Shown: piece after piece, positions 62,986 through 64,000 of the stretch | How the letters are laid out: each line of letters starts with the position of its first letter | Position numbering within the stretch: position 1 is the stretch's first letter | NCBI GenBank assembly: GCA_040768665.1 | Contig: JAXGMN010000030.1 | Coordinates: forward strand, 110,902 to 174,901 | Source: JABWBD01 sp040768665 | GTDB taxonomy: Bacteria; Planctomycetota; Planctomycetia; Pirellulales; Thermoguttaceae | Reading direction: 5' to 3' | DNA length: 64,000 bases | Notes under the pieces: model-generated | Told to the model about the DNA's origin: nothing | Databases searched by the model: none | What the model saw: the letters and a program-made list of their open reading frames with translations, nothing else | Program-made: the position numbers and the translations under genes

Positions 62986-63908
62986 TCAAGACCCAAGATC
63001 TGACCAAAGTCTACGGCGAGTTGAAGGCCATCAACAATGTCAACATCGACCTGGTCGAGGGCGACTTGTTCGGATTCATCGGCCCCAACGGCTCGGGCAA
63101 GACGACGACGATGCGGATCCTGGCCACGCTCTTGCAGCCGACGTGGGGCGAGGCCTATGTATGCGATTACTCGATCTACACGCATCCCAAGGAGATTCGC
63201 CGCCTGATCGGCTACATGCCCGACTTCTTCGGCGTGTACGACGACATGACGGTGATCGAATACCTGAACTTCTTTGCGGCGGCCTACCGCATCAAAGGCG
63301 CTGCGCGCCGCAAGATCTGCGATGACGTGCTGGCCCTGGTCGATCTCGGCTACAAGCGCGACGCCTTTGTCACCAGCCTGTCGCGCGGCATGACCCAGCG
63401 GCTCGGCCTGGCCCGCGTGCTCCTGCACGACCCCAAGGTTCTGCTTTTGGACGAGCCGGCCAGCGGCTTGGACCCGCGTGCTCGCATCGAGATACGGGGT
63501 GTGTTGAAGGAGCTTGGCAAGACCGGCAAGACGATCATGGTCTCCAGCCACATCCTTCCCGAGTTGGCCGACATCTGCAATAAGGTGGGGATCATCGAGC
63601 GGGGCGAGCTTCTGGTGAATGCCGAGGTGGCGGAGGTGATGCGCCGCGTTCGGCAGCAGCCGCTGGTGAAGATCGGAGTGGTCGGCGATCAGGAAGCGGC
63701 CGCCCGGTTGATCGAGCAGCACCAGTCGGTCGAGCGCGTCGAGCTTCGCAATGGGCATATCTACGCCACGCTTGACAAGAACGTTGACGACTACAGCGAT
63801 CTTGCCACCGACCTTGTTCAAAACGGCTACAAGCTCAAGACTTTCCAAGAGGACGAGATCAACCTCGAGACGGCGTTCATGGCGCTGACGAAGGGAATCA
63901 CAGCGTAG
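62982..63908 (+). CDS. ABC transporter ATP-binding protein
   Basis: A 308-residue ATPase of the drug/lipid/gliding-export type with Walker A GPNGSGKTT, Q-loop MPDFFGVYDD, Walker B VLLLDEPASGLDP and the switch histidine in VSSHILPEL. The signature reads LSRGMTQRLGLA, with Arg and Met in place of the usual Gly-Gln of LSGGQ. A C-terminal extension (about 220-308) resembles the regulatory end of ABC-2 type exporters. GTG 62982 overlaps the previous stop by 4 bp. The permease should lie just beyond the right edge of the window. Confidence 0.9.
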   Translation: MIKTQDLTKVYGELKAINNVNIDLVEGDLFGFIGPNGSGKTTTMRILATLLQPTWGEAYVCDYSIYTHPKEIRRLIGYMPDFFGVYDDMTVIEYLNFFAAAYRIKGAARRKICDDVLALVDLGYKRDAFVTSLSRGMTQRLGLARVLLHDPKVLLLDEPASGLDPRARIEIRGVLKELGKTGKTIMVSSHILPELADICNKVGIIERGELLVNAEVAEVMRRVRQQPLVKIGVVGDQEAAARLIEQHQSVERVELRNGHIYATLDKNVDDYSDLATDLVQNGYKLKTFQEDEINLETAFMALTKGITA

Positions 63909-64000
63909 GCTCAATACCGCGCAATCGACAATATCGAGATGCAGATGGTCCCGGCCCCCAGCTTCCCGGGGCGGTTCCTTCGCGGAAGCCCACCAGACCC

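Noticed and set aside
1..64000. CRISPR array or Cas genes
   Set aside because: No set of regularly spaced direct repeats was seen, and no Cas protein motif occurs. The repeats found are palindromic and dispersed or are tandem pairs.

Overview
The window reads as a high-GC chromosome segment from a member of the Planctomycetota, most like the Pirellulales group. I infer this from gene families typical of that phylum: a DUF1598 protein, a DUF1559 pilin-like remnant, an HzsA-related c-type cytochrome protein, PQQ-type propellers, a secreted sulfatase, a Tat-exported Gfo/Idh/MocA oxidoreductase, ThuA and DUF6807 domains, and large secreted beta-helix proteins. No rRNA, CRISPR array or complete IS transposase was found. 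One tRNA gene, tRNA-Leu(CAA), is present.

Layout. 1-9.3 kb: end of a glycosidase-like gene, a PQQ propeller/methyltransferase/PQQ propeller gene interrupted by a frameshift, a decayed PIN toxin with its DUF104-type antitoxin, a palindrome-rich gap, a DUF4091 protein and a heparinase-like protein. 9.4-13.5 kb: an aldo/keto reductase, then a sulfur-linked operon (octaheme cytochrome remnant, b-type cytochrome, YeeE-type permease, YeeE-rhodanese fusion). 13.6-22.9 kb, minus strand: housekeeping block with a soluble histidine kinase, pnp, rpsO, comEC, a parvulin isomerase and a DUF1598 protein. 23.3-29.5 kb, plus strand: a MacB/LolD-type ABC exporter, tRNA-Leu and a PqiA/PqiB-like lipid transport pair. 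29.5-50.2 kb: a secreted glycan-use region with a BNR/sialidase-like protein, HzsA-related protein, sulfatase, Gfo/Idh/MocA, two beta-helix proteins, a PqaA-DUF6807 fusion and ThuA. 50.2-60.3 kb: a giant WD40 protein, a DUF3368/UPF0175 toxin-antitoxin pair, a nucleoside hydrolase and several decayed genes. 60.3-63.9 kb: a tightly overlapped chain of MazG-like, large membrane protein and ABC ATPase genes.

The most unusual content is non-coding. A palindromic mobile element of about 124 bp (a MITE by structure) occurs four times. One copy (38614-38737) is bounded by a perfect 9-bp duplication placed exactly over the stop codon of the preceding gene. Two other copies appear to supply the start codon and ribosome-binding region of the genes that follow (HzsA-related protein and sulfatase). 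A second palindromic repeat family (9251-9350 and 26785-26885) and a pair of adjacent hairpins at 4988-5150, with different but fully complementary stems around loops of equal length, look like further repeat or structured-RNA families.

Several genes carry single small indels in short repeats (near 1202, 4009, 33711 and 57335). These may be real decay or uncorrected assembly errors, and reads would decide. Two others (the octaheme cytochrome at 10453 and the sulfatase relic at 59456) keep both ends but have lost their middles.
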